Shown here one piece after another: positions 34,001-46,195 of a DNA stretch of 64,000 nt. The DNA is from Cordia subcordata (Eukaryota; Streptophyta; Magnoliopsida; Boraginales; Cordiaceae): contig JAPTOF010000026.1 in the NCBI GenBank assembly GCA_028554755.1, positions 1,798,001 through 1,862,000 of the forward strand. Direction: 5' to 3'. The position numbers and the translations under genes are program-made. Within the stretch, counting starts at the first letter, position 1. Each line of letters opens with the position of its first letter. The notes beneath the pieces were generated by a model. The model did no database searches. It was not told where the DNA came from and saw only the letters and a list, made by a program, of their open reading frames with translations.

Positions 34001-37000
34001 TATTCTCTAGAACTATCATAATACCTACAGTTAACCTAATATGTGTCTCTGACCAGTCTTAAATTGTAATGTCTCAAGTGACAAGAAAATCAAAAGAAAA
34101 TAAGAAAGAAAAAGAGATACTCTTGTCCCCTTTCAATTTTTTATATAGAAATACTAATTAAATCAGTTTCTAGATATTGTCCCAACCCCTGTCAGACTAT
34201 TGTTCTTCGGCGTATGGTGTTGCAAGCAAGAAAAGTTTCTCACAATGAAAAAAAGAGGATAACTTTGTTAATACACAATTAATAGTTGATCTTATTGCTT
34301 CTGCTCGCATAATTCTTCCCGTACTTCAGAAGGACCAAATTGCTTCTTGAATGAGAAACATCTCCCCTGACCTCCAACCCAGCAATAGAAGATTGGAAGG
34401 AGGAACAAACAAGAAAATCCCACAACTTTTCCCAAAGGAAAATGGAAACTGGAATAAGTTCTGCTGGTATTGTCATTAACAGTGGGCAAATGTACTCAAT
34501 GACCTCTTCCATCAGATGTATACAAAATGTTTTAATTATGATTGAACAATCAAAATTTATTCATACTCCGGAGTGGTATACCTCGGAACATATGTAATGC
34601 TTGCTATTAATATCAAATAAAGGATTAGTACTTTATTTAAGACACATTTTACAGGATTCTAGGAGCATGGTTTTATATCCGAGACAAATGCATGGTTTCC
34701 ATGCAGAAGACAAAGGGTCAGTATCTTTATTTTCTACAAAATCATGATATATAATATAACATGGAAAAAGCTCGAAGGACATCAATTGAGAAATTGTATA
34801 CAAGTTTGTAGTGAGAATTACCTCTCCCAGCCGATCAAAGGCCCCAATAACTCCACCACACAAGGTTGAGTAAATAGCGTACCAAATTTGAGTGTCCATA
34901 AAATACACCTGCGCATAACATGTAGAGTTATAACAGACAATTAACCATGATTACTATTTAAAACTTCTCATTCTTATATAGAGAACCGGTGGGGGACGGG
35001 GCGGCAGGGGGGTTGGGGGGGGGGGACAGGCAAAAGGAACTGAAAAGAGGACTTGTGAGGAAGGCCCACCAAGATTACGGGTGACCACAGTGCAAGAACT
35101 GCCCCATAGTTGTTCCTTGCTGCATATGAACAGTAAATTATTAGAGTGAACCTGCAAGTTATTAGATGTATGGAAAGAAAGAAGCAAGAAGTGCATAGTA
35201 CCATTTGGGAAGAATTCATGCCAAGCATATTGAATGCGTTGAATGCTCATTATATCTTTTGTTGGCTCTATCAGGGGCTTTATCTAGAGAATAATAGAGA
35301 TAAAGCTTACAATAATCAGGATCCTTTGCAAGCCGAGTTGTGATAAAATCAAAGCAGCAAAAGGATGTTGAAATACCTGGACAAAATAGCTGAATGCAAA
35401 TTTGGAGCAGAGGAGAATAACCCAAAAGAGAGTATACCTATGTTGATGGAAAAGAACAATGAAGTAATCGTCAAAAAGTATAAAGCATAAAAGATTCAGA
35501 CTAGCAGATAATCCCAATATGCCATACTTGATAAGTGAAAATTGACTTTCATGCATTCCCCTTCCAACATAAACTCTTTGCTGCAGCCAAAGAACGATAA
35601 TGATGAAGAGGTTAGAGATATGGTCTTAGCGTGAAATTCTGTTAAGATAGTGGATAAATGTACATAGAAAGATAAATAGAACAATGAAGGCAGGAAGAGT
35701 GGGGAACTTGAATCAAATGTTTTGAGTGTGAAAATGAAATAGAATTGCAACATTCTTTCTACTAGCTGACTGAAGCAGGTACAATTCAATTTCATATTGA
35801 TGGAAGATTACCCCATCCTTTTTTTCATGTATATGTACTGAAGTTAAATAAGTTTTGCTATCTGATCAACAACTCCCTGCAGAAGTTCTCCATCAAATGT
35901 TGAAAGTATAGCTGTATCAAGCACATCAGTCACACCACTCTAACTTGACCTACTGAAATATCATGATCAGAAATCTGACGAATTCTGAAAACAGGACCTT
36001 AAGTCCTTAGAAATGAAAAAGCATGTGCAAGGGCTGGGAAATAGAGATAAAGCAGGATGTTTCCCACAACAGGCATTTGAACATCCGTGAAGGAAAAGGG
36101 AAAAAAAAGAGCATGGGGGTTGGAGAAAAAAAAAAAAAAGAAAGCAGGGGGGTTTTGGAGAATGGGAGTGGGGGGTTAGTGACTAAAAAAGGCAGTACAA
36201 TGAAAAACTAAAAATAATCTTATTCAGAACTGAAACGGACAGAAGTCCCTTGAGATGTGATGCCTTTGTTCATCTGTACAAAACCATGAGAAACAATTTC
36301 CCCCTCATTCAAGAAGAGAAAGTACAAAAATCTCTCATATATTACATTGTTTGAAAAAAAAAAAAAAAAAAAGAACATCCTATGTTAGGGAAGTGTACAT
36401 AATTTTGGAACAAGCTAAAAGAAAAAGTGTTACACTCTTCAGAAGAGACATGACTAACTTATGATCCAATAACAAAATATTAGTAAATTTGGTTTTGCTA
36501 CAAGGGATTACTTTAACTAGACTTTCAACTGACTATCCATAATTAAATGATCAAAAATCAGATAAACAAGCCAAGTTGACGTAATGTGTAGAAGATAACA
36601 AGAGAGAGCAAGACATGTACCTGTGACCACCATAGGAGAAGCCTCACAATGAGCCAGTCGGAGTTCTCAATCCAACGTCGAAGCATTGGGAAAACAAACA
36701 GTACTACGGTTAATGCATTTGGCAGCAGGTATAGAACAACAGCCATGATGTATAAAGATGGAATCCCCTTAAGCTTATCAATGAAAGATAGGGCAGGTGT
36801 GATTTGGCTGAATTTAAATGAAGCTATCTGATGGAGATAACAGACTGGTAGGATAATTGACCACGCAAGACTGACAATTATCTTGAGAATATTCCTCATT
36901 ACATCAGAGAATTTCCATCTATGATAGCCAGGGAAGTTCAGAATAAGATCCAAGACACCTGATATCAAATAAAAGGAAACAAATAAATTTCCTGTCCAAA

Positions 37001-40000
37001 CCACATCAAGATCCAAACTTAAGACTCCAAAATTGGAAAGAGTATGCATGAATGTGCTATCACCTTTACTAGAACTCTATCATGCATCAAAATGAATGTA
37101 ATTAATCTTTAACTAACTAAGCACAGACTATGAAGCAATAAATCTCAGATCCAAATAAGAATATGAAACTCTCCTAGAGGAGAAGAATCTCAGACACGTT
37201 TGGTGATTGATGACATTTGCAAACTGTAACTTGTGCAATTCCAGGGTCATCTTGATTATCTCCTATAAACTACTTTTGGTATTCAATACCATCAATATTT
37301 ATCTTGAAGACTTATAATTCTTTAGGCACGTTAATGATTCCAAGATATTTACTCAGTCTAATCTGCAGACCAGAGTCTATTTCTAACTCTGAGCAATTAG
37401 ACACCTGTAGTGGAAAAATATAATGAATATTCCCATGTGAAACACCAATACTCAGAGTTTGTGCTTTCTTCTTCGACCTTTTCCTTTCTCCTGTGCATTT
37501 TCATCTAATTATTATCATTAGATCAACAAGAAGTTGACCTCTGCAATCACTTGTACGCAATTACAAAACTAAAATCTAACTACTGTTATTTCAGATCAAA
37601 CACTCAAACTATATTAGGATAAATCCACTAAAACAGCATCTTTGAATGATTACATGACCCTCAAGTCAAGGTTCAGTTTTCTCAGTCTTAAACTGGATCT
37701 CAAACAGTGTAATTCATCATTTATTATCTCTAATAGCCAACAAAGGATCAAAGTCCTCAAAACATAGCAGAAGATCTTGAAATATATATTCATAATCATA
37801 ATCCTCTGACAAATGATGTTGAAGCAACAATTGAATAGATAAGAAACTAGTAAAAGTCAAATCTATCACTTTATTTCTCCTTTTAGCTCTTTTACGAAGG
37901 TCTTAGTACTCAAACAGTAGTCCAACAGAAAAATATCATAAAATGAAATATTGCAGACTGGAATAAAGTTGAAATTCTAGAAACGACAAATTTAAATAGA
38001 AGACTAACTGACACCATTATTCCCACTATCAAATAAATATACATACTTTGGAGGAAGCGAAGAAAGGCTGCAGTGATGAAAACACTGGACAGGTTATAAA
38101 GAATGTCCTTCTGAAATATATCTGTTATAGAAACATCACTCCATGCAATGATAACCATGGCCTGCGACAGAATTTTACAAGCACCTCAGGCTAGGAGCAA
38201 AGACAATGTTAGTTTCATAAATACACCAGTTTGATATATAGATACCTGTAGAGCAAGTATAAAAAATGTCCATAGACGGTCAAAACTCCGAAATATATGC
38301 CAAAATGACCGTGTTTCAGCAAAATATGACTTTCCAGTTTTTGCAGTTTTCTGATTGGCTCGTCTTCCCTGGCAAAACCAATCATGCTAAGCTGGCAGTG
38401 AACTTTAAATTTAGATAATGACATAACATCTACAAAGAACAAATTGTACTTGTTTCATATCACGTGTCGATTTGAAGAATTCACCATCATCACGCATTGG
38501 CCAACCCAGAGAGAAGCAATCCGATGACCTGAATGGTTCAAATCATATGTGCAGGGTAATTGTAAGAGATGTAAACTATATTTATATTGCTCGAATTTTT
38601 AACTATAGAAGTTTTCGTCAAGATTAACTCCTTATTTACCAGAAGTACTCATTCAGGTCATCGTAATTGCACCAAGTTGGGTGTGGAGCTTTTCCACCTT
38701 TGTTTTTTGAAGCTTCCTGAAATAGATTAAGCACCATTGTATTATCAGTTATAAATTTTTTGTTCTTTAGGTAAATTTTTGTCTCTAGATGGAGAGACCT
38801 GAATTTTGACAAGAAGATTCAAGAAAAATACCCTACTAATAACGCGATAAATTGGTGTTATAACTTTCCGCAGGAAAGATTCATCATCACCGCCATAAGA
38901 AGGCTTTATGTTTTCTCCTGTTACAATACTGACGTTTCCAGCTAAGAGACCATGGAGTTCATACGCCATCTGAAAATATATTAGTTATTTCCATAAATTG
39001 AAATCTTGGGGAGGAAAAAAAATCAATAGACTAATGATACTGCAATAGGACAGTGAAGATATAACTTACATTGTGGAAAATGTAGCAGAGGCACTCTGGC
39101 ATGAAACGTACATTAGCTGCTTCCCCCCAGATAAGGAGATAGAGGCCCATGTAAAGTATTTTCCTCTGCTGCACTTCCTGCTGCCCTTGTGGGAGCCTAG
39201 AAGCAATTGGGGTTACACATCACTTATAAGTAGCTGATCTCATTCATAATTATAATAAGCAAGTGGAACGTTTGGACCAACAAAATTAAAATCAATGCAG
39301 TTCCCAGTATCTGACCTTAAACTGTGTTTTCGTCCCAAGTATTTGCACCATGTCTTGTAGTTTTTGAATAGCTTGTTCATGAGAGCATCAACAGCACGAT
39401 CACCGAGCTGCATAGTAACATATGTTATGATTGAGTGCCACCAGTGTGATGGAGAACATAAGCATTGGCAATCTGAGCAGATCTCTTAATTACTCTGACT
39501 CCGCATAACAAATATACTGATGAGAAATATTAAGGCTCAGTCATCATATTACCTTGTTAAGTGGCTCATCTTTAGGTACTAGCCTAATGTGAATGTTTGC
39601 GAGCAATAAGATCAAATGCTCCCGTTGGTTTCTGACATTATCCCTCTGTGATTCAAAGCATAGGGAAGCACATATCATCACTATGCTGCAGTACAGAAGA
39701 AGGTGAAAAATCTGGTCCTTTCTCTCTCTTTCAGTGTCTGGGGGATGTTGGGGGGAGGGGGGGGGTGTTCTTCAATAACAGACTACTAACATCTCATTTT
39801 TTGTTGTCATGCATTGCATACCTGAAACCCAAACATGGCCCTTAGCCAATCAAGAAGGTCTAGCTCCCCTGCTTTCTGCCTTTGCGGTTCAAATGAAGCT
39901 GGCCAAGTCAAACCTCGTGTGTTCCATAGAGCAGCAACAGCAGCTTTGACCTGGTAAAATCGAACATAAGAATTTCTTTGAGATGTCGAGTATAGGAATT

Positions 40001-41689
40001 TATATGTCATATATATACATTGTCACAAAACTATAACAATATTTGTGCTGACACCTAGGGATCAACACAACTACACAAGCATGATACCTCTTCAAGCTGC
40101 ATGACACATTGTGATGCCCCAGCAGAGTCAAGAGGAAGAATGTTGTAGGGAGCATAAATTTCCTTTTTCGCCTGGACATCATTTGCTGCGGCCATAATCT
40201 GTCCACAAATTGTACCACATTTAGCTACAACTATAACCCAAACTCTCCCTCATTGTTTGGCGCCATAGTTATACAATTATTGTTAATTAGTCCTATAACA
40301 TACCTCAGGTGAAACTTCCTCAACTTGCTCAGTCTTGTTAACTGCACAGAGCACTTCGAAAAGTACTCCGGCAGTCTGGTAAGCCTTTCCGAGCTGAGCT
40401 CTGTTAGTACAAGAATCATAGTACAACACTCAGTTTCAGGAATCATACACAAAATGAAATATGATCAAAATTCATTATTTCATAGGTACCTGTCTGCTTG
40501 CTCTCCCTTGTTAAGGGACACGACATATTGCTCATAGTATTGCTTGTAGAAGCTCTCAATTTCTCGCGCATCAGTTTTTTTCACACGAGATGCAAGACTT
40601 GATGCATTGTCCTGATGATACAAATCTTTTCTTAGCAGCTAAACCTATATATCTTGTATCAAATACACAGCATACTGACTCACAGGAATTGCACAAATTT
40701 AAAAACCACAAAGCGAAACTTTTTTCTCTTCTGAGATTCATAAAACATCATCAGTAGAAAATTTCAACATTTTCTCATAACTAATCCCCCTTTCCCAATC
40801 ATTTCTTCTCCAGTTCCAACTTATGATTTATGTACCAGTATCTATTTTCTGCCTTAGGGTTAAATATCATTCCCACGTGTGAGGCTTTAAATTTATGAGC
40901 CAATAAATAATCAACACTAATTTTTTTTTGTCGTCATCTTTAAATTTATTGGCAATAAATGATTAACAGCAAATTGTTACTCAAATTTACGACATTCATC
41001 AATCATATTTCATGACAATATCCAACAATAAGACACAATCGAGTAGTACAAGTAGCAGTAATTAATCAAAAGAAAATTATATATAAACAACGTAATCAAA
41101 AGAATATATATATTACCAGATTATATATCCACTGTACTGAAAACTCATTTTCTCTTTCTAAAATTTATTTTCCGAGAAAAACAATGACAAGAAAAAAAGC
41201 AAAACAAAAATTGTTTGACAAATAAAATTAAAAAAAAAAAAAGATTTGATGATACGTACACGCTCGAGCCGTTGAAGCAAACCAGTTTTGAACTGTCGCA
41301 CACCTCGTCCACTGGAGCTTGGGTCTAGCCTGTGCGCCTTCTCAAATGCATAGAACCGACCTGTAACATCATCATCATCATCATCATATTTAACCACACA
41401 CACATTCACACGCACAAACATATATACACATATGAACATATATATGTTTATGTATATTAGGTCAACTAGGGTTTTGTAGAAACAATTAAGACGTACAGAG
41501 ATAGGAGACGCGAGGTCGCTCGTTTTGGATCTCGGTGGCGACGCGGAGGATGGGCGCTATGGACTGCAGCGATGAAGGCACCACCTCGTTATCGAACACC
41601 TCCATTGATACGGTTGTCGTGGCGGCGCTTCTTGACGGGCGCCGAGTCAGCGCCCCTTGCTGCTCCATTCCTGCCGTCGACGACGCCAT
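25088..41689 (-). CDS. CALS5: Callose synthase 5 (GSL2), 1,3-beta-glucan synthase, about 40 exons
   Basis: A plasma-membrane GT48 enzyme that makes callose from UDP-glucose; the Arabidopsis orthologue builds callose around microspores and in pollen tubes. Exon 1 is 41689-41497, exon 2 is 41360-41260 and the last exon is 25333-25088. The exons between them can be followed in order without a lost block. Signatures include [15 protein letters not shown] and [19 protein letters not shown] (N-terminal Vta1/FKS1-like region), [28 protein letters not shown], then the glucan-synthase domain from [12 protein letters not shown] through [18 protein letters not shown] (an RxTG site) and [12 protein letters not shown]. 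Hydrophobic segments cluster on both sides of a large cytosolic loop. Assignment to CALS5 and not CALS1-4 or CALS7 rests on [29 protein letters not shown] and the GGKK-type C-terminus. Oddities are the duplicated acceptor/exon at 31982-32177 and IRTLYML where related proteins have IRTLGML. Confidence 0.95.
28094..28395. repeat. LTR-retrotransposon relic in a CALS5 intron
   Basis: Three diverged copies of a roughly 40-bp word (AATTAATATTCTCTCTACAA then TTTAAGCTTTTAGATGAGG) occur near 28105, 28290 and 28350. The first is followed by ATGATATCAGAGTCC, close to the initiator-Met primer site. This fits an LTR end plus primer site, with further LTR edges duplicated beside it. No coding part remains. 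Confidence 0.6.
31131..31610. mobile_element. Foldback MITE in a CALS5 intron, split by a solo LTR
   Basis: With the LTR and one target copy removed, the element is a near-perfect inverted repeat of about 56 bp per arm with a loop of about 11 bp. The arms begin AGCCTGTTTGSCTCTGCTTA and continue TTTTGGGGCTTATAAGCCCC and CAACAGTAAAAAAC. The flanks TCTAATA and TCTAAGA suggest a worn target duplication of about 7-8 bp, which would fit a hAT-like MITE; a Harbinger type is not excluded. Confidence 0.85.
31160..31515 (+). mobile_element. Solo LTR inside the MITE
   Basis: The 356-bp sequence starts TGTTGAAG, ends TTCACA and is flanked by the 5-bp direct repeat GGGGC (31155-31159 and 31516-31520). 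It contains CCTATAAATAGG, a TATA box, at about 31331. The TG..CA ends and 5-bp duplication are those of an LTR, and the absence of internal sequence means LTR-LTR recombination or a very small element. Either direction of transcription is possible; the plus strand is chosen from the TATA box. Confidence 0.85.
31937..32060 (-). other. CALS5 exon with the acceptor that keeps the frame
   Basis: Reading from the acceptor AG at 32062-32061, the exon joins the previous one (ending 5' of a GTGAGT donor near 32275) through a split Arg codon. It runs [19 protein letters not shown] and on to TAQWEEQ at the GTAAAT donor 31936-31931. This matches the usual CALS5 sequence at this position. Confidence 0.85.
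31982..32177. repeat. 98-bp tandem duplication of intron end plus exon in CALS5
   Basis: Copy A is 31982-32079 and copy B is 32080-32177, identical as read. Each unit holds 79 bp of exon and the 19 bp of intron before it, including the AG acceptor. On the minus strand copy B is met first. Splicing to its acceptor at 32158 would read 26 normal codons, then 10 aberrant ones, then TAG at 32049-32047. Confidence 0.95.
34989..35030 (+). other. G-run cluster 1 in a CALS5 intron
   Basis: Several runs of 4-13 G within 42 bp on the plus strand, which is the template strand for CALS5, so the transcript is C-rich here. It meets the simple pattern for a DNA quadruplex. Confidence 0.8.
36111..36178 (+). 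other. G-run cluster 2 in a CALS5 intron
   Basis: Runs of G5, G6, G3 and G6 with an A16-like tract between the first two, on the template strand of CALS5. Confidence 0.75.
39740..39766 (+). other. G-run cluster 3 in a CALS5 intron
   Basis: G5, G6 and G9 runs in 27 bp, again on the template strand. Confidence 0.75.
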
Positions 41690-41705
41690 TTCTACTCCCT
41701 TTCTG

Positions 41706-41718
41706 CTTTATTTATATA
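41706..41718 (-). promoter_or_regulatory. TATA-like box close to the CALS5 start codon
   Basis: On the coding strand TATATAAATAAAG lies only about 20-30 bp before the ATG at 41689. If it is used as a TATA box, the transcript would start almost at the ATG. A longer leader with an intron (42030-42179) is the alternative. Confidence 0.4.
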
Positions 41719-41865
41719 CTCTCCGTCAATATCTGCCACTCAACACTTCAACATTCACATATACATATACACATATACATATATATATATATGCATTTTG
41801 TGTTTCTTTCAAGAAAAATCATACAAATGCAAGAATGCTTTACGAATGTGTATGCATGCATGCAA

Positions 41866-41884
41866 TAACACACACACACACATA

Positions 41885-41928
<44 letters not shown>
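41866..41928. repeat. (CA)n(TA)n microsatellite upstream of CALS5
   Basis: About 8 CA units followed by about 20 TA units, 180-240 bp before the start codon. A smaller TA/CA run lies at 41756-41793. Confidence 0.92.
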
Positions 41929-41930
<2 letters not shown>

Positions 41931-42029
41931 TGTAATCATGTATATGAATGAAGAAAGCTTACATTTGATGATAGAAAAGAGTCGGTGAGAGATAGAAAAG
42001 AAGGTTGATCAACAAGAGCTGGCCTTCGC

Positions 42030-42179
42030 CTGCATGAAAATGCTTTTGGACATTTTTTTTTTTAAAGAGAAGAAAAGAAAAAAATTAATTAGGAAAATAA
42101 AAGATAGGGAAAGAAAAAAAAGAATATAAATGAGAAAATGGAGGAAGAAGAAGAGAAAAAAAAGAGTGAAGAAACGTAC
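42030..42179 (-). other. Possible leader intron of CALS5
   Basis: On the minus strand CGCTTG followed by GTACGT (donor, 42179-42174) and TTTTCATGCAG (acceptor ending at 42030) would bound a 150-bp intron in the 5' UTR. Both sites fit the consensus. Transcript data are needed to confirm it. Confidence 0.35.
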
Positions 42180-42461
42180 CAAGCGGAGGCCTTGGAGGAA
42201 GGGAGGGGATGGTGTTGATGGTGAAGAAGAGAAGGGTGAGGATTTTTAAATCAAGCGAGAGAGACTGGTTTTGGAATCTCATGTCACGTGGATGGATCCG
42301 AGCCTTTCCCGCGTTTCTTTGTTTGACGTCTTCTTTCTCTTTCTTCTTCTTCTTCTTCCTCTTTTTTTTTTTTCGTTTTCTTTTTCCTTTTTTTTCTTTT
42401 TTGAAAGGGGAAAAAAGAATTAAGACGGCTGGTTGGTTGCGGTGTTGTGTTTTCGTTTCCA
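42180..42461. other. CALS5 upstream region with purine/pyrimidine-skewed tracts
   Basis: Long CTT/TTTC runs on the plus strand (42320-42410) opposite GAA runs. A TTTGACGTC motif is at about 42322. It is probably part of the CALS5 promoter; no gene is seen. Confidence 0.45.
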
Positions 42462-43030
42462 TGGGTAAGCATTCGGTTACTAACTAAATCAAATTGAATT
42501 GATTTTTTTTTAATTTTGAAAATCGAACCAAATTGTTCAAAAATAAAATAGATCGAAACCGAAATATATTTTGGTTTATTTGATTCGGCTAAAATCGAAA
42601 TTAAAAAATAAAATTAATATAAAAATTAGAACATAGAAAAATGGATAAATTATTGCGTTAAAATACAATAAAGCCTAGACCAATCACTTTTATTCATTAA
42701 AATATATCATAAACAATATAATGAAGCATTATTAAATATATAAATTCTAATTAAGTTTGTTACAAAATTTAAAAGCTCAAATTAATGCATATAAAAATAC
42801 ATCTAACAACTTAGAATGATATAAAGTATGGGTAAAATATATTATATTTTTTAATATATAAAATACAATTTGGTTAATTCGGTTTATTCAGCTTGTTTTC
42901 CCACTAAACAAACCGAAGCAAATAGGTCGATTTTTTTCAAAAAAATAACCGAACTAAACTGAATAGACCAAATAACCAAACCGAATAAACCAAACTCATT
43001 TCGATTCGGTTTAGTTTTTGCTCATCTCTA
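42462..43030. mobile_element. hAT-like non-autonomous element
   Basis: The left end GGTAAGCATTCGGTTACTAA and the reverse complement of the right end AGATGAGCAAAAACTAAACC are loosely inverted. The interior next to both ends is full of CCGAA/TTCGGTT words. It resembles the insert in the MULE at 18996-19868. A target duplication could not be shown. Confidence 0.5.
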
Positions 43031-43684
43031 TTAAGAACCTTTTTCTTACCTCAATGGTAAATCGTGGACTTGCGAACATTTTTCACTAAAAAGCTACAAT
43101 ATATAATTTAATACTTGTATTATGAATAATTTATACGTTAATAAAGAGTATTTAGAAAGTTTACTTGTTGATATATCTACCTGTTAAGGTAAAAATGAAA
43201 CTTTTTGTGTCATGACGGTTGAGATATTCACCTATGTTATCACCAAAAATAAATACTTACATGGGATGACACATAAGCATGACATGTAAGCAACTAAAAC
43301 TAATTTACCAATTATAGCAAACGTGACGAAGTAAACTCGAGGAGATAAGAAATAAGGCATGGAGATTATTTAGGCGATTATTTAAGTTATTTTGCATCAA
43401 TGACTGGAAAAAGAATGATATTAAACAAAATCAAGGCAGTCCCTACAATATGCTTCCTAATTACTGTCCACCTAACAACCATTATGTACCTTTTTGTATG
43501 TGAGACACAAGTGCTATATAACAAGACTTAAGTCAGCCAAAACTTTAAAAAACCTCTCTGTTTCTCTTGTAATTTTGACGACAACAACCTCTCTTACGAC
43601 TAAAAAACTCCAGCGACTTCATCCAAATTAACAACACCAACACAAAGGTAACAATTTCTATCACAAAATACACAAATAATCACA
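43031..43684. other. Intergenic, no gene seen
   Basis: AT-rich sequence without a supported feature. Confidence 0.5.
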
Positions 43685-43692
43685 GTATATAC

Positions 43693-43745
<53 letters not shown>

Positions 43746-43746
43746 T
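43685..43746. repeat. (TA)n(CA)n microsatellite
   Basis: TA units with two interruptions passing into about 9 CA units. Confidence 0.92.
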
Positions 43747-43904
43747 CACTATGAAAACGTACGAACATCACTGACAAAATCTGTAAAATCACTCTAAAAA
43801 TATATTGTGAATTTTTACATTACAAAAATATTTGAGAATCAATATTTTGCTATGTGATAAACTAAAAGGTGAAGTTTAATACATTTGCTCTGTATGTTCA
43901 AAAT

Positions 43905-44480
43905 GAAGAAACTACTAGTTCAAAATTAAAATCATGCTACTTGAGAAAATAAAAATTAGGGTTTAAAATGAATAAACTACTAGCTCAAAATTGATATCAC
44001 GCTACCTGATAAAATAATAATCATGATTCAGAATGAATAAAGTACTAGTTCAAAACAAATAAACTACTGGTTCAAAATAAATAAAGTACTAGTTTAAAAT
44101 GAATAAATTACTGATTCAAAATTGTTATCATGCTATTTGATAAAATAAAAATTATGGTTCAAAACGAATAAACTGTTGGTTCAAAATGAATAAACCATTG
44201 GTTCAAACTAGATAAACTACTGATTCAAAATGAATAAATTACTGGATCAAAATTGATATCATGCTACCAAATAAAATAAAAATTATGGTTCAAAATGAAT
44301 GAAGTACTGATTCAAACTAAATAAAGTATTAGTTCTAAATGAATAAATGACTGGTTCAAACTGAACAAGCTATTAGTTTAAAATGAATAAACTATTAGTT
44401 CAAAATTCAAACTGACATTAATACTGAATGCTCAAAATGATAGTTCTCAAAGTTCAAAATGATAGTTTTCAAAGTTCAAA
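43905..44480. repeat. Degenerate tandem repeat, unit GTTCAAAATGAATAAACTACTG
   Basis: More than 15 diverged copies of a roughly 20-22 bp unit (AGTTCAAAATGAATAAACTA). At intervals the array includes a longer segment (AAATTGATATCATGCTACC, then AAATAAAAATTATGG) seen four times, near 43926, 43992, 44120 and 44256, so a higher-order period of roughly 130 bp is likely. Confidence 0.85.
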
Positions 44481-45610
44481 ATAATAGTATCTTAATCACA
44501 TATTAGAAGATAGATACTCAGACATTTAAAGATAAATCCTCAGAGAACCTATATGCAAAATTACGATAACGATTTTAACGACTTCACTTTGACCTATTAA
44601 AACATGTTTTATTTTATTTTTAATTTTAAACGACGTTGACGTCATTTCAATAGATTATATATAACACGCGATTTAAGGAGCATTGTACTCTGTAGGTAAA
44701 CAGTGCCTACGAAGCACAATAAAATTTGCGAAATCAAGGACTTCTAACTCAAACATTGACACAACTCCAATTTATTTCTTTTACACTCTCGTCAAGTAGA
44801 ATAACTTAGCTTAATCTAGCATAGAGTAACTTAGTCTAATTTAGCATAGTTTAGTAAGTAACCTTTACTCTACTTTTCTAGGTAAAGCTACTTTCACGCA
44901 CGTAGTTGGCCTATCATAGTTGTAACTGTAATCTTCTGACTATTGGATTTATTATAAGATGGGGATTAAAATGGTAATGTAATGTTTCATTTCCTTTTGA
45001 ATGTTTCTCTTTTCAATCACATTAACTACCACAATTACAATTAATCAACCAATAAGATAAGAACAAAAAGGTTTTAAATGTGCTCGACTTCTCATAATAG
45101 GGACTCGACGCCTGCATAAGACTCACATCAAAGACTTAAGGCCTTCACTAGTAAGGCCAAAGCCCAAAGTAAAGGCCTACTTAGAGGGTTTTCCATTTGG
45201 CTTTTAAACTAGTCAAATCTATTTAAAACTCAATTTAATTTAGTGGAAGCGTTTGTTTTAATAAAAGAACATGCTCTTTTAAGTAGTTTTAAGTAGAAAA
45301 TAAAAAGCTCCATACCTCTAACTTCTTTTTTTTATGGCTTTAAAAAAAGCAAGTTTAACCAAATTATTTACTATCTTATTCATATCTTTTATCTTTAATA
45401 CTAAAAGATCTTTAATCTTTTACCTTATACTTACCATTTTATTTATATTACTATAATTTATTTAATAATTATTATATACTTATATTATATAACATTAATT
45501 AAATTATTAAATTATAACATTTTGATAATATATGTTTAAGAAATAAATAATGCCTTTATTTATATTGTGTTTTAACTAAATTCTATTCCATGTTCATAAC
45601 AGTTATTTTA
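44481..45610. other. Intergenic, no gene seen
   Basis: AT-rich. An AAACGACGTTGACGTCATTT motif at about 44628-44648 resembles the ACGTCA cluster at 15470-15562. Confidence 0.5.
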
Positions 45611-46195
45611 ATAATATAAGGCTTCATTCATTTCGTAAAAAACATTTTCCTAGAAAACATGAAAATATTTTCTGTATTTTTTGGTCTTTGGTGGCTAAAA
45701 ATGAAAAAGTCAATAGAAAATATTTTCTTGATCAATGGAAAATAAGGTGATTTTTTTGGAAAATGTTTTCCTTTTCTAAAAATAGGAAAACATTTTTCAC
45801 ACAATTATCAAACCTCCCCACTAGCCTAAAACCCCACCTACTCTCATACTCCCTCAAGCTTCTGGTCCCCCAGGCTGGTGCCTCCGGACCCAGTGGCCCA
45901 GCCTTGGCCTTCCTGGCCTTGCCTTGGCTCTCGGCGCCTTGGGACCACCCACTGGCGTCCCGGCCTCGGTCCTTAAACCAAGACCTAGCGTCAGGGCCCA
46001 AGGCTCGAGACTCGCTCTTTGCCAGCATACATAATATATATTTTGGTGTCATTAAAAATATTTTCTAATTAATTTTTTTTGTGACAACTAAATAATAAAA
46101 AAAAAATTCCAAAGAAAACATTTTCTAGGAAAAAATTTTCCATGAAAAACATTTCCAAATCAAGTTATTTTCCACGAAACAATCAGAGCCTACGT
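45611..46195. mobile_element. MITE-like element with GC-rich core
   Basis: The left end runs GGCTTCATTCATTTCGTAAA and the reverse complement of the right end GGCTCTGATTGTTTCGTGGA. Both are followed by many GGAAAATATTTTC-like words. The core at about 45820-46020 is strikingly GC-rich, with CTTGGCC/CCTTGG motifs, unlike its surroundings. Open frames across the core on both strands look like composition effects and not genes. Confidence 0.6.

Noticed and set aside
34279..34512. Minus-strand frame with [15 protein letters not shown], at first taken for the missing CALS5 exon
   Set aside because: The true exon ([15 protein letters not shown]... FSLSKRFEE) is at about 33730-33867 with proper splice sites; this stretch is intron.
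41535..41951. Plus-strand frames opposite CALS5 exon 1
   Set aside because: Antisense shadow of the coding exon running into the (CA)n(TA)n array.
45732..46068. Overlapping frames of about 100 codons on both strands across the GC-rich MITE core
   Set aside because: Frames on both strands follow from high GC content; neither resembles a protein.
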